Assembly (NCBI GenBank): GCA_022661535.1
Contig: JAKULF010000001.1
Coordinates: forward strand, 806,001-870,000
Direction of reading: 5' to 3'
DNA: 64,000 bases
Origin: Eutypa lata
Taxonomy: Eukaryota > Ascomycota > Sordariomycetes > Xylariales > Diatrypaceae
Both the position numbers and the translations under genes were made by a program. Positions 10,753-23,956 of this stretch are shown piece after piece (position 1 is the stretch's first letter; each line of letters starts with the position of its first letter). The notes below the pieces were generated by a model. That model worked only from the letters and a program-made list of their open reading frames with translations. It had not been told where the DNA came from and did no database searches.

Positions 10753-13552
10753 ATACATAGATAGCCTGTCATCACGTTCACAAATGCCGAGATGAAGCGA
10801 GCGTATATCATTACGTTGTACATAGGTTTGGTTGAAATATTGCTGTACACAGGTTCTTGAACATTTATTTCACAGTTCTATCATCGTGTACCATGCAATT
10901 ATGAATGTTAATTGAGCTAGAACTTGGCCAATATATGTAGTGAGTCGAATCCCTCATACGCATATATCCGTACACCCTATACTCTAGTGGCTTTACCCCT
11001 GAACACTGACAAGCTAACCAACTCAGTGTTTGATTCAAGCATTACTGTATTATGGCATCTGAAACAATAATCTGATAAATTAACTACTTGATACAACTGA
11101 CACGTGTAACCTACCGTCTAATATATACATTCTTCTTACAACAACTTCGCCAATCTTTAAGAGGGGCTCTGTCTGACACCAGACCGCCGGCTCTTGGCAG
11201 ATGAGCCAAGCTATTGGGTCGGTTTGGTCAGCGGAGATCACCGCGCCGCATTCTCAACAGTTCCGCCCCGGCTTATCCAAGCCTCGTCGGAAGTAGCATT
11301 GTGTGATAATTCGCTGAAATGGCCGCTGCACTCCACATCATCCCGAATATTGTCGTCGCGTGACCACGCGCACTGTGGGGGCATCACATATATGTCAAGA
11401 GCCTCGATTCGTTACCTTTGGAAGTGGAGGAAAATTTGTAATTCTGTCTCGCTCTTATCTTAGTTTCTAGTGCGTTGGACAGATGACTTTTTTAATCCTG
11501 CTTGAGAGTTATTAGGTATCGTTCGTTGTAGCTCTTAAAATGTGATCGAAAAGAAAAACAAAACTCTAGCAAGTTATGACGGATATCAAGACGGTTTCTC
11601 ACACCTCACGATCCCCTCCATTCATACCTAATGCACGGACTTTCTATAAATGCCCGCCATATCGATAATTCTTATCTATGTAGGATGTGTAAGTAAGTGT
11701 GGGGGGTTTTGAGAGCACCTTATAATCATCTGTCGTACATATGAGCCTTGGAACACACGGGTTCTCCATGTTTCCATGATAATCCAAGCTAGACGAGACG
11801 TCATGGAAAAGGACTTGATCCTAGGCGGACCGCTGATTTGTATATACCGTGAACACCAAGCACTTGGCTGTGGATCACTATTCGGAGTCGTCTCTGGGCA
11901 GTTGAGCTCGAGTTCGGAAAAAAATCCCCTTCTTAGAACATATGCCTGGAGATTAACCTCCCCCAGGTTTTAGTCTTTCATTCCCCCGCTTCCGGGACTT
12001 GAGGCTTTCGTACATAACACGTGGTCGACTGACGATTCACCGGATGGGATATGGACACTCCGGTCGTTTTGCCCGCTGCGGCTCGCTTGTAGTGAGAAGC
12101 GGGGAACCGGTCCACTAGACGAACCGGGGTGAAACCCGAAGATGCTAATTTGTCAACTAACCATATCCGAGGAACCAATGGACACGATCTGTCCGCCCCA
12201 TTCTGCAGTTTGCCCTCAATCCGTGCATCTACAGTATGCATGCATGCAGTCATCCCAGAGCAGAAGCGCCCACTTGGATATTGGGAGTAACTACCTCCAG
12301 TGGGTAGCACGGAAGTCGATTGCATCGGCAATATCCATAGTTATTGAGATCTAAAGATCCTCTCGAGAGAGCAGATTATAAGCCGGCAATCCAAGTGATC
12401 CCATAAATATTTAACTAGGAGAAAGCCGATAGAACCTTTAAATCGGCCCCGCCAAGGAACGGACATGACAAAAGATAGACTATCGGCTTATAGAGGGAGT
12501 GAGTGGGTACCGTCGGTGATTTTGGACGACTCTCTCGGCTCCGTTTTGCCGTTGTTGCGAAAAGCGCTCGGCCTTCTCCTCTAGGAAAAGCGCATGTGTG
12601 TGTGTTACTATTCATACTAATGTATATCTAGAGTTTATTAAGAGGCCCTGGAGTTATAGGATAACGGCTAGTAGCTCCTGGACAAGGCCAATGGCCATCA
12701 TGTACGAGCACAGCAGTAGCTATTTGAGTGGTACTTACTGATGCCCTTGAACCATACATACGTGTGCGCATGTGTATACTAACCCTGCATATATGTAGGT
12801 AGGCAGGTATTTTCTGCACAGTCTATAAGAGGCGAGGAAAGTGCATTGTATGCAGTAAGTTATCATTGCTCGTGTATAAACTACATGTGTGTAACAGGTG
12901 GTATTAATAAGATGTAGGTATCTACTGCCTGGCTACTGCCCGCCTAAGTAAAAAGCAGGACAATAAATATTTTTTCGACCAATTGATGCAGTGATGAGAA
13001 AATTCCAAGAAAATATCCAACATTCCTAAGCTCCCAGGATATTCCATTTCAATTCTGTCCTTTTAGGATTTCGCCGCCTTATCTAATCGCTAGACAGTGT
13101 TAGCGGTTCTGAAGTTCCTTGGGAGTTCTTGGGTCGTCTCATTCCGACATGCCCACATTGCTTGGCGACCAGGCCTCTCAACCAGTCATTGTATTCCTTT
13201 GCCTTACCTCTGTCCACTTTACTTATTATCAGAATTCTATGTAACTACGACCTGGTTATTGTTATGACGATGCCGAGAGCCTACCACTGAACGCCATCCC
13301 GCCCATGCTAAGGCTACCTAGCTTCACTCCGCTCAACCTGCGCTGAGTGCGTGCGTGTAGGCCCTTGGCACAGCATTGGCACTACTGCGCAGTCGCCTCA
13401 CATGATGGAGGAGATAGGCGGGGATGAGGAGGGTATATCTACCTCTTCCCCACGATCTCGGTTTCCGAGTTTTTATTGTTTCTAGATCAATGTTCCAGAT
13501 CCTCTTTTGGATTCTTAACCAATAACCATCCTACTGCTGACGCACTACGTGA
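10753..13552. other. 2.8 kb spacer
   Basis: No gene supported. Frames at 11194-11463 and 11978-12354 lack domains, credible starts or splice-linked partners. The right part should contain the promoter and leader of the P-type ATPase. Confidence 0.5.
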
Positions 13553-16500
13553 ATGGGTATAGAGACTACTACTGTTGTCGAGGAGTCGACTGAACCTCCT
13601 ATATGTGGTTTAACCAATGCCACACGAACCAACCCTCCTGGAATAAGCACCCAGGGGTCAACGATAACAACAACAACATCGCCTACCGCAACATCTGCGT
13701 CAGCAACTCCGTCGAATGAGAAACCAGTTCTCAAGCCCACCACCGATGCTCCCCATCAGGATCTTGTAGACCCCCATATCTTACCCGTTGGCCAGCTTGA
13801 GTCTGTCTTCAAGACAAACATCCAGCATGGCCTCTCCAGCGGTGAAGCTGCTCGTCGCTTGGAGCAGGATGGACCAAACAAGGTTGAGGGAGCTCAAGGG
13901 TTATCCCTGTGGAAGATTCTCGTAAGGCAGGTGTCAAACGCTTTGACTATGGTCCTCTTTATTGTCATGGCTCTGTCATTTGCTATCCAAGACTTTATCG
14001 AGGGCGGTGTCATTGCGGCTGTCATCCTGCTAAATATTGTTGTCGGGTATGTTATTATGCGCCACCTCCTCGCCACCATCCATTTCATCGCATGTTTATC
14101 ATTAGAGTCTGTGACTTCAGCTGACATTTATATATACATGCAAAGTCTTGTCCAAGATTACCGTGCTGAACAGACTATCCAGTCTCTATTCGCACTGTCT
14201 GCACCGACTTGTAAAGTCATCCGTTCTAGCGAGATCGAGACTATCAAAGCCGAGAATCTCGTCCAAGGTGACATCGTATTGCTCAATGTCGGGGATATCG
14301 TCCCCGCGGATCTACGTCTCGTCGAAGGTTTGAACTTATCGACCGATGAGGCCCTCCTCACTGGTGAATCGCTCCCCATCAGCAAACACGCTGATGTTAT
14401 CTTGGATCATGCCGACGTTCCTCTTGGTGACCGTGTGAACATGCTATACTCTGCCAGCACTATCACTCGTGGCCGTGGAACAGGCATCGTCACTGCTACA
14501 GCGATGACAACCGAAGTTGGCAAGATAGCTGAAATGCTTCGGTCACACCCGTCCGCCAATGGCGATGAATCTAAGGTGAAATTGTTCATTGAGCGTGTCA
14601 AGGCCACTTTGCGTAGCATTCTCGGGCTGGAGGGTACCCCCCTTCAGGTGAAGCTCAGCAAGTTTGCTCTGCTTCTCTTCGGACTTGCGATCCTCCTCGC
14701 TGTCATAGTTTTCTCCGCTTCCAAGTGGAATATCTCCGACGACGTCCTTATCTACGGCATCTGCGTTGGTGTTGCCGTCATCCCCGAGTCTCTCATTGCT
14801 GTTCTGACTATCTCTATGGCTGTGGGCACCAAGGCAATGGCCAAGGGCAACGTCATTGTGCGCAAGCTGTCGGCCTTGGAAGCCGTTGGCGGAGTCACTA
14901 ACATTTGCTCCGACAAAACCGGTACCCTCACGCAAGGAAAGATGATCACTCGGAAGGTGTGGCTTCGAGATGGTGCCACGGCAACTGTCGATGGTTGCAC
15001 ACACCCCTTTGATCCCTCCAGCGGCAAGGTCACATGGAATGGCGAACACCAGGAGCCTGATAAGGCCGTATCCCGCCTACCCCAGAGCGCGAAGAAGTTC
15101 GTGCACTGTCTTTCTCTCTGCAACAATGCTACCGTCACGGAAGGAAAGTCGACTTCGGCCGATGACACGGCTGATACATCAACTATATCTACCTCGGAAA
15201 TCTCTAAGTGGGCGGCCGTGGGTGAGCCCACCGAAATCGCCCTCCACGTCTTCGCCATGCGGTTTGGAATGAGCAAGTCCGTCGTCTCGCAGGCGAATAA
15301 CGTCCAGCTGTTTGCGGAGCATCCCTTCGACTCTTCATGCAAGCGTATGACCGTAGTCTACTCTGTCCCGGGTTCCAAAACGGCCGACGTCTACACCAAA
15401 GGTGCTCTCGAGGCTCTCCTACCATTGTTGGACGCCTCCGAAGATGCCAAAGCCGAGTTCACTTCCAAGGCCGAGTCTCTGGCTGCCGAAGGTCTCCGCG
15501 TTCTTTGCATAGCGCACAAATCCGTCGAGATCAGCGATTCTCTGAAAGAGGCTCGCGAATCTGCTGAATGCAAACTAGTTCCTCTCGGCCTCGCCGGCCT
15601 GTACGACCCTCCCCGTCTTGAGACCGCCGAAGCTGTTAAGAAGTGCAAAATTGCAGGCATCTCCGTTCACATGCTTACTGGCGATCACATTAAGACTGCC
15701 ACCGCTATTGCCCACGAGGTCGGGATCCTCGGAAAGGATCTTACTTCCGCCGAGGCCGAGACTGCCACCATGCCTGCCGCCTTGTTCGACTCCCTGACTG
15801 ACGCGCAGATCGACGCTATGGATAAGCTCCCGCTGGTTCTTGCCCGCTGTAGTCCTTCAACAAAGGTCCGTATGGTCGAGGCCATGCACCGCCGCGGGGC
15901 CTTCTGCGTCATGACTGGTGACGGTGTGAACGACTCCCCTGCCCTAAAGAAATCGGATGTTGGTATCGCGATGGGTCTCAATGGTAGTGATGTGGCCAAG
16001 GAAGCCGCAGACATGGTATTGACGGACGATAACTTCGCTTCTATTGTAACTGCGGTGGAGGAAGGTCGACGTCTATTCGACAATATTCAAAAGGTACCAG
16101 CTACATCACTCCCTTTTGTTGCCAATCTCCTCCAATACCTATCTTACTAACCTACCTACCTACGTGCAGTTCCTACTCCATCTCCTCGTCTCCAACATCG
16201 CCCAAGTCCTCCTCCTCCTGATCGGCCTAGCCTTCAAAGACGAGAGCGGCAAGTCGGTGTTCCCGCTCTCGCCGATCGAGATCCTCTGGGCCAACCTGAT
16301 CACGTCGTCGTTTCTGGCGCTGGGGCTCGGCCTCGAGGAGGCCCAGCCCGACATCATGCTGCGGCCCCCGCACGACCTGCGCGTCGGCGTCTTCACCCGG
16401 GAGATCATCGTGGACAAGATGGCCTACGGCTTCTTCATGGGGGCGCTGTGTATCGCCGCCTTCGCCTCCGTCGTCTACAGCCAGCCGGCGGGACCCCTCC

Positions 16501-16940
16501 GCCTCGGCCACGAGTGCAACGACGGCTTCAACGGCACCTGCGAGACCATCTTCCGCGCCCGCGCCACCACCTACGCCACCCTCAGCTTCCTGCTGCTGGT
16601 CACCGCCTGGGAGGTCAAGCACTTCACGCGCTCCCTGTTCGCCATGTACCCCGAGCTGTGGGGCAAGAGCCCCCTCTCCGTCTTCCACACCGTCTGGCAC
16701 AACCGCTTCCTCTTCTTCGCCGTCGCCGCCGGCTTCCTCATCACCTTCCCCGTCGTCTACCTTCCCAAGATCGACACCCTCGTCTTCAAGCACGATGCGA
16801 TCACGTGGGAGTGGGGCATCGTGGCCGCTTGCGTCGTCGTCTATGTGGCTCTGGTTGAGCTCTGGAAGGCGGGCAAGCGGAGGCTGGGGACTGGCGTTGT
16901 TGTTTATGGACAACAGCAGCTGGATGGGGAGAATGTTTAG
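13553..16940 (+). CDS. P-type ATPase, type IID (ENA-like Na+/K+/Li+ exporter)
   Basis: ATP-driven alkali-cation efflux pump, 1070 residues, plasma membrane or endomembrane. Exons 13553-14046, 14146-16093, 16170-16940. Intron 1 is 99 nt and stop-free; removal gives [15 protein letters not shown], matching the conserved family segment. Motifs: actuator TGES at 237-240, M4 IPESL, phosphorylation site DKTGT with D421, nucleotide-binding MLTGDH, and hinge TGDGVNDSP at about 755. [16 protein letters not shown] text and total length favour ENA over SERCA (which has PEGLP) or PMR1. The N-terminus (first 60 residues) is Thr/Pro-rich and probably disordered. The last exon is markedly GC-rich and encodes the C-terminal membrane helices. 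ENA versus another IID subgroup needs a tree. Confidence 0.92.
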
Positions 16941-18326
16941 GTGTAAGGTGTAAGCCACGCTTTGGTTTCCCACGGATGATTCGGGAAATAGGATGTTCGA
17001 TCAGATCTGCTGAATGAGCTCGACTCCCGATAGGTGGATACCAACCAACAACATCATCACCATCATCGCATCGTTTCTTTCTTCATCGGCCCACGCTAGT
17101 CTTTCTCTATCTGCTTAAGCAGTCACGTCACGTAACGTCACGTCATACGTGGAGGGGTTCGATCATGGGCAATAGATAGAGGTTTTTTTTAACCTCGTCT
17201 AGTTAATAGCCTCTCTTATATTTTCGGTGTTGAGGAGGAATATTATTATCACACATCTGGGGTCTACTACCTCAACATAAGTACTTAGCTTATGTGTTCC
17301 ACTCGTTAGTTGGGTAGCTTAGCTAGCAATCGCATCGCTAAATCCATGCCATCGTTCGTCTATTATGTGCCACGTTCTTTCTGATATAGTGTAAAGGAGG
17401 TCGTCGGAATGAGTTCCGTGGGTTAGATCCAACCGATACTCTTGCCGTGATGCCTAGATGGTTAGGAACTAGATAGTACCGCATTCATAGGCAGTTGGTA
17501 GATACTGCCGCATTGCGTGGAAATACCATCAAGTATATTATGTAAGTGGGCATCAGATATTTCCTTGCACAGACAACAGTGTCCAGTGAAATGGGCCAGG
17601 GGGACGATCCTAGTAGTGAAGCTCAAGGGTAAAAGCAAACAAAGACAAAGCCACCGGCGTATTTATTCAAGTACTTCTATCACTGAAGTAGGGCGAGGGT
17701 GGCATAGCACCTAGAAAAGCAGAAGCAGGACTTACCAAGGAAGATGACACTAACTCTACTATACTCAAAAGTTGGAAGAAAGCCCACCTGCTGGGTTTTG
17801 TTTCCTATGTAGCTCCATAGATCATCTCGTGATTTTTATAAAATATTCTGTGCTATCCTCCGCTAGCTTGTTAGGCTTTGGAAGTTAAACAAGAGCTCAC
17901 TGACGGGGTTTTCGTGTCAATAAGAAGACATCGGACTTGAGCGTGCATAGGAAATCATCCACAACTCAATTATTGAACCCATTAGAGTCATCAGTACGTT
18001 CGTTAATTAACTTTAGCTCGCCTGGGAAATGACAATGCAAATCATCTACCCTTTCCTCAGCTTCCAGTCAGAATCCTCCACAAGGAGGCATTGCCATACA
18101 ACCATTAATCATCCTAGTCATGGCTTTACATGCTCGCTGTGTCTCTAGTGTACATAACCTCAGATCGTCTCGAGCGTCTGCCGTGTTCTTTCAATATCCT
18201 CCCCTATACGCTACTCCGTAGGCCAATGGAGAATGCTGACATCAAAGCTCACAGATCCTGTCCCTGTCCCTGTCCATGAAAACATAGCCTAATCCTATTA
18301 GTATATGTCCAAGATGGCCATGTACA
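16941..18326. other. Convergent 1.4 kb spacer
   Basis: Lies between the 3' ends of the ATPase (+) and the BTB-like gene (-). No coding frame supported; presumably 3' UTRs and non-coding DNA. Confidence 0.55.
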
Positions 18327-19967
18327 TTAGGCCTGCCATTCAAACTCCCCGTCAGACACGTCGGCATCCTTGCTGCTAACGCCCTGAGCAAGTTTAGCCT
18401 GGCGCAGAGCAATCTTCTTGCTGGAATCAATCCAGGTGTCTTTGAAGACAGTCTTTCCTGTCTTGAAAGTTCGAGTTCGGCTCTCACGAACATCAAGGGC
18501 GGCGTTGATGCCAGACAGCACTGCTTGGGACTGGAGGTATTTAAGCTGAGGATCTTCCAGAGCAACAGCCATGTCCTCGACACAGCGTTCCGCCAGTCCG
18601 CGGAATCCGGGGTTGCAGTGCTCATGTGTGTGGTGCGGTCGGCGATCAGGACCAACGAAGGTCATGAATTTCATAGCTTGAAGAGTATCCTTGAGCACAG
18701 AAATGCTCTTCAAGAAACTGTTGGCAGCCGGAACAGGGTATAAGTGGTTCTTGATCAATTCCTGAATTGCCGAACCGAGCAACATGGCCTCACACTGTCT
18801 CTCCTCCTTGCCTAGCTTGCAGAATTTTGTGCCAGGCTCACGATCTCCGACAGTTAATGCTAGCATGGAAGCATTCAATCCGGCCAAAATAGCCCCGATA
18901 GTCGACATTCTGGTGGTAGAGACCAAACCTGGACATTCCTTGATTAGCGGAAGAACTTATGAGAATAGAACATAAACCTTACCCAAGATTCCCGGAGGAA
19001 GAATCATATCCTTGAGGGGACTGTCCGAAGCGTTCACAAGGTCTCCTTCGGCGTTGACCTTAGAACTGATGATCATGGCATGTACCATGTCGCGAAACAA
19101 CTTTTCGTCTCCAAGTTCCCATGCAATCCAGACAACTTTGTGACAATGGTCGAAATGATCGTCCTCGCAAGCATAGGTAGAGAATTGAGTGGCCCACTTT
19201 CGAGCCCAGGGGTAAATGAGATGCACGCATTTGAATCGTGCAGTGAGCAGCGTAAGCTCATAGAGTTCGTCCAGTGAAAGTAGGGAGGGCACCTTCTGGA
19301 ATTGGTAATGCACAATTCTAAACAAGGTTTCAAGTGCCTTCGGTTCGGCCTCAATGTCAACAACCCAGTTTCCATTGGGAGTTGGCACGATTACATCCTG
19401 TCCGTAAAGGATTGTCCGCAAGACTGGAGACGCAGTCGCAACCAATTGAGCAGACACCTTGAACTTAATCAAGACATCTGCAACTAAGACTTGGAAGGTG
19501 GCATCGCTATGGACATGGAAACTCACAACGACGGCTTGAGCATTAGAGTCTTGGGAGTCTTGCTTGGGGGCATCTTGGGGATCCTCCTCGTCGGCGTCTT
19601 TACCATCCTGCTTGGCAGCGTCTTCGCAATCCTGCTTGGTAGCGTCTTCACCATCCTGCTTGTGGGTGTCTTCACCATCCTGCTTGGCGGCGTCTTCATC
19701 ATCCTGCTTGTCGGCATCTTGAGCACCCGGTTTGGTGACATCGTGAGTATCTCCTTTGTTGGAGTCTTTGACGTCCACCACAACATACCGGTCATCCTCC
19801 TTGGTGGAATCATGGGTGTCCTCCTTGGATGCCACCGATGCGCTCTCAGAACTATCCTGCTCTTGGATCGGTGTCAGAACATGAGGGGTTGAGTGAATGG
19901 AGCCCGCTTGTGTCTCGGTGGCCTCAGTGGCCGCAGAGGAAGCATTATCAACGTGAGTAGAAGACAT
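18327..19967 (-). CDS. BTB/POZ-like fungal protein with acidic octapeptide repeats
   Basis: Predicted protein-interaction protein of 528 residues. Exons 19967-18983 and 18928-18327; intron 54 bp (GTAAGG to CCAG), phase consistent. The chosen start is ATG 19967 (MSSTHVDNAS); an in-frame ATG at 20072 gives a His-rich extension with less typical composition. The N-terminus is low complexity and acidic. Residues about 84-138 are tandem 8-residue units of the DAAKQDGE type. From residue about 146, FHVHSDATFQVLVADVLIKFKV and SPVLRTILYG match the fungal BTB fold as used in many lineage-specific proteins. The C-terminal part (TIGAILAGLN to FEWQA) is unrecognised. Partner and process unknown. Confidence 0.8.
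19553..19718 (-). repeat. Coding minisatellite, about 7 units of 24 bp
   Basis: Within the BTB-like gene, 24 bp units encode D-A/T-x-K-Q-D-G/x-E octapeptides with small substitutions (DAAKQDGE, DTHKQDGE, DATKQDCE). Units keep the frame, so length changes would be in-frame. The opposite strand shows a spurious hydrophobic frame caused by the same repeat. Confidence 0.85.
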
Positions 19968-22223
19968 GATTCCGATTGAATGATGTGACCAGTGTAGGTG
20001 ATGATCCCGGTCTGAAGTGAATGGCAGTGGGTTACAAGGGTATGGGATATGACTTGACGTCAGATCATGCATGCAACTAAAGAAGTTGCGGTGGTTGTCG
20101 AGTTCTCAACGAGAAGTTGTTAACAGGATGTAATCAACAGTATGCAATTGACGAAAGATTATCACCGAAAGTGGTGAATGGAAGTGATTGATGGATGGTT
20201 TGCAACAGTCCAAAGAACCTAATCATCAAAAAGTAACTGATGAGAAGTAAACGATTAGAAGATGGAATACAGAAAGTGACTGTGGTCACGTGGTTGCAAA
20301 CTAAGGTGGTAGGCATCCAAGGATGGTGTTCTTCTTGTTGGTTGTGGGAGGGAAGTATCGAAATTAGGTATCTCTGCCCTGACACGTGCGCCGTTGTCAA
20401 AACAAAAAGGCGAATGGGGAGGTACCAAGGTTAGGTATGTATGTATGTAGGCAAGGTGTAGGCACAAAGGTGACTACTAGGTAGAAGTAGATGAAGGTGA
20501 CCAATGTGATGATTGCAGACAAAACCTGAAGATACAATTGCTTGTTCACCTCAGGTCCCTATTCTCTAAGCTGTTTTTGTTTAATGGATAGGATGAAGGA
20601 AGAAGAAGACTTGACGTGAACAAAATAGGATCTTGGTCAGTAAGAAACAAACCATACAAGACGCGTATTTTGTTGTTGTCTTTGTCAAGGGAAAGTAGGT
20701 AAAGGTGAAAGTGAAAGTGTTAGGTTGTAGTGGTTGTAGTAGTGACAATGGTTACCGTAAACTTGTAGTTGGCAACCCTTTAGAACTACCTAGGTAGGGA
20801 AGGTGCATGTTGCAGAATACAAGCTCACCTTGATAAAAACCGAGTAATTTAGGCAACTGCAGACAAGCAACAACTGGTAAAAGAGGGGCAGGCTTCAAGG
20901 TTGGACTGGAATACAAAAAGTTGGGAACTTGACTTGTGTATGTATATAACGAAATCAACTGAGGTGAAGGGCAGGTAGTAAGTTGCATGGCACCTGACAT
21001 ACCTACATAAGTATCCAATTACCCAATCATCATTAATATGCACTGTACTTGGAGAGTCATCCATGTACCTACCTAGATATCAAACAGTCACGAGATAGGT
21101 TGGCATAGGGTACTATGTAACTAAGGAGTGAATTGATTAATCAATGCTTGCAGAGAGACATTACATGCTCAAACAATATATAATTATATTATGTTAATAT
21201 TAATAGGGTCTTGGGAGTCCCCATTGCATTTCTTGCTCTTGTTTAGACCATGATAACGATGTTATATTGGCTTGATATATCTTCCTAATCAAAGTGCATG
21301 GGCTGATCGTCTTCTTGGATATTGTGCCATCTCTTGTTGAGTCCCGAAACTAACTACCTTTTACAATTATCTACATATTACAGACATGGCTAGGTAGGTA
21401 GGTCAGTTTGTCACCTGGATGGCGCCCTACCACGATACGGGGTTCTCTAGACATTTTTAGACCCTTCTAAGTATGTTAAAAATTATGTGCCACTTGAAAA
21501 GACTTGGAGAGGAATAGGGTGTCTAGGACCAAGAGGTTAGCAGTGTAGCAAATAACTTCTTTATGGGAATTTAATCGACAGGACTAAATGGTCACAAGGC
21601 CATTGCAACTGCTACAGTCATTATCAGATTCTGCTATATTTCTGGTAATACACCATAATGGACTGTGGATATGTGCACGTGTTTGCCAAAAGCACGAATC
21701 CTGATACTTTGAAGAATACACTTATTACGAACAGATATTAACCTTGTCCAGAGTGAATGCCCCTTCATACTTCAAGAATACATGCAAACCGGTATTTACA
21801 TGTCCATATCTGTTAATAACGTACATACGTGCACTTGGATATTAAGGCTAGAGGACTATGAAATGCAAAATACCCCGGTAGTAAGACTGAGAGTTGTTAT
21901 GGAAGCAATATCGCTGAATATGAAATTATCATACATGTTAATAGTAGCAAGGTCTAAATATCCATTTTTGTGCCCTTTAACCTGCCCTTGTCCCTGATTT
22001 GGAAAGCGTACATGATTAGCTCCCTGGCTAGCTTCTCGCTTTTCTCTGTAGTAAAGAGTATGACGAGTATGACAATACTCCTAGACTGTGACTGTAAGAC
22101 ACCACCTACGAAGAGGATGTGTTATTCCTATTCCGAGCATGATTGGGTATGATCGTTGAGCAGATAGTTCCGTGGAAAGGACAACGTTGTGAACAAACGA
22201 TGATGTGATATCGAGGCCGTCAT
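19968..22223. other. 2.3 kb spacer, TAGGTA-rich
   Basis: Upstream region of the BTB-like gene and downstream region of UBC6. It has repeated CTACCTAGGTA-type words and an AT-rich patch near 21170-21200. No coding frame supported. Confidence 0.5.
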
Positions 22224-23131
22224 CTAGGCGCTCGTCTCTCCTTCAGACAGAGCCCGCGCGATTAGCACGTAGATAAATATGACACCTCCAACAACTAATA
22301 GCCGATTACGGCTCAACCAACCAGTCCCTGCATCTCTCCGTTGAACGACAGCATCTACAACAGCTTGTGTTTGGTGGCCACTTCCACCGGCAATCCCCAA
22401 CTGAGGACCACATGATGTGCCGCCGATCTTGTTACCAGTCGCCGGCTCAATCTTGTGCTGTGTCATCCACTCCCAATTCTCCTTATCAACCTCTGGCCAC
22501 TCGGCTCTGAACTTGGCGCCACCGTCGCCGGCTTTAACGTTGCCCTTTAGTGCAGGGTTCTTGAAATTCGACCCGCCGCCCGTGGAATTCCACCACCGTG
22601 ATCTCGATGCAAGATATTTGCGCTCCGCCTCTGTGCTAGACACTGAACCTGTCGTCATCTCCTCCGAAGTCATGAACGAGAGCAGCCCGATGAGGATTGT
22701 AGAGACTTCCCACGCAGGGTTGAATGACCGCGGGTGGAAGTCAGAAATGGAAAGACAGAGTCTAGTTGATGGTTGGAAGCGACCAGAGGGCGTATGCATA
22801 CGGATGGCCGGTGGTGCAAACGGATAATTAGGTGGGAAAATGAGTGTTCCCCAGTATTGACCACTATGATAAGGCGTTTCCTCAGGACCAGTGATAATAT
22901 AGTGCCATCTATATTCAGGATTAGCGTGTGATAGGCATAGACTGTATCGTCTGCCACTTACTCGAGGATATTGGAGTCGGACGGGTGGGCTGTGATGTAA
23001 GGGGGCGGATTCTCCGAGATGGACTTATACTCGCGCGTCAACTAAACAAGAGGAAGAAGTCAGCATCACTTATTCATGTCAATAGGACTGTAGGGATTGC
23101 ATACGCGCTTGTGGGCTGCCTTGCTGGCCAT
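22224..23131 (-). CDS. UBC6: Tail-anchored ubiquitin-conjugating enzyme E2 (UBC6/UBE2J family)
   Basis: ER-membrane E2 that transfers ubiquitin in ER-associated degradation, 263 residues. Exons 23131-23105 (MASKAAHKR), 23041-22962, 22908-22224, phases consistent. The UBC fold is complete: LTREYKSISENPPPYITAHP, then WHYIITGPEETPYHSGQYWG, FPPNYPFAPPAIR, and the active-site block TRLCLSISDFHP with catalytic C87, the same number as in yeast Ubc6. The Ser/Gly-rich linker is followed by a C-terminal hydrophobic anchor (LLVVGGVIFIYVLIA) and a short polar tail, as expected for a cytosol-facing tail-anchored protein. Divergent from SAM50 with an 825 bp shared upstream region. Confidence 0.96.
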
Positions 23132-23956
23132 GACGGTTGAGTGCCTTCTTGTCGGCTCGGAATGGCAATGTGTCACGTTGGAGGATAGTAAGTCGAGATC
23201 TGCTTATTAAACTCTGAAGTGAATGTCGAAAAGAAAACGCTGAAAAATTAATTTATGGAAAAGAAGGGAAGCAATGAAGTCAACAGAGAAAACGAAATGT
23301 AAAGCGTCAAAGAATGAAGGTTGTTGGGGGTGGATGATGCTGTCTGAGACGAATATGTAACTACTAGAAAGGGACGTTGGTGATGAGGCTGGGCTGAGCT
23401 AATGAATGAATTAGTTCTTAGGTACTTTGGAGAACAGAGACAGACGGGAGAGACTGGAGGGTCCAGAATCCAGATCGTCACTGCCTATGAGTCCACTTGG
23501 CCCCATAATAAAGAGGCTAAGCACATTACCTGGAGTTCGGAGATATGGTCACCTGCGGCTTTGCATAGTCAAATAAGAGAGATAGAGGGGCAGGGGCTCT
23601 TAACTAACTATAACTGGTTAGTTAGTGTTGGTCAAGGTTGTGTCAATGGCATGCATTTGATGTGTGACGTCGATAGTGCACTGAGTACATATGTGTACAA
23701 AGCGCTTATCGGGTTTAGCCACAGCCAATCAGCCACATCATTAATAGATAAATGTACAGCTTACGCCACATTCTTCTCATACCCACCAATTCCACTAAAC
23801 CAACATTCAAGACTCCCGATTTGCTCATGCCGGTCCTTGCCGATCTAAAATGTGAGGGCCAAATTTACACAACTCTCCATCTATTGGCGGATTGACGAAG
23901 AGGCATTTTGTCTCATCTACAATAAGAATAAAACTAACTAGGAACTGTGTCTGGCC
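23132..23956. promoter_or_regulatory. Shared upstream region of UBC6 (-) and SAM50 (+)
   Basis: An 825 bp head-to-head interval between two conserved membrane-biogenesis/quality-control genes. It holds an 8 bp stem hairpin at 23601-23624 (TAACTAAC, 8 nt loop, GTTAGTTA). A 148-codon ATG frame at 23402-23848 crosses it but shows no domain, so I read it as chance. Confidence 0.45.

Noticed and set aside
16227..16973. 248-codon antisense frame over the ATPase 3' exon
   Set aside because: Low-complexity Gly/Glu/Asp/Val text caused by the GC-rich sense strand. Similar shadows over 8761-9390, 59860-60486 and 60895-62001 were dropped for the same reason.
19491..19892. 133-codon hydrophobic repeat protein on the plus strand
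   Set aside because: It is the antisense of the octapeptide minisatellite in the BTB-like gene; the repeated hydrophobic pattern is a by-product of the coding repeat.
23402..23848. 148-codon ATG frame between UBC6 and SAM50
   Set aside because: No domain and no coding-like composition, and it fills the divergent promoter of two conserved genes.
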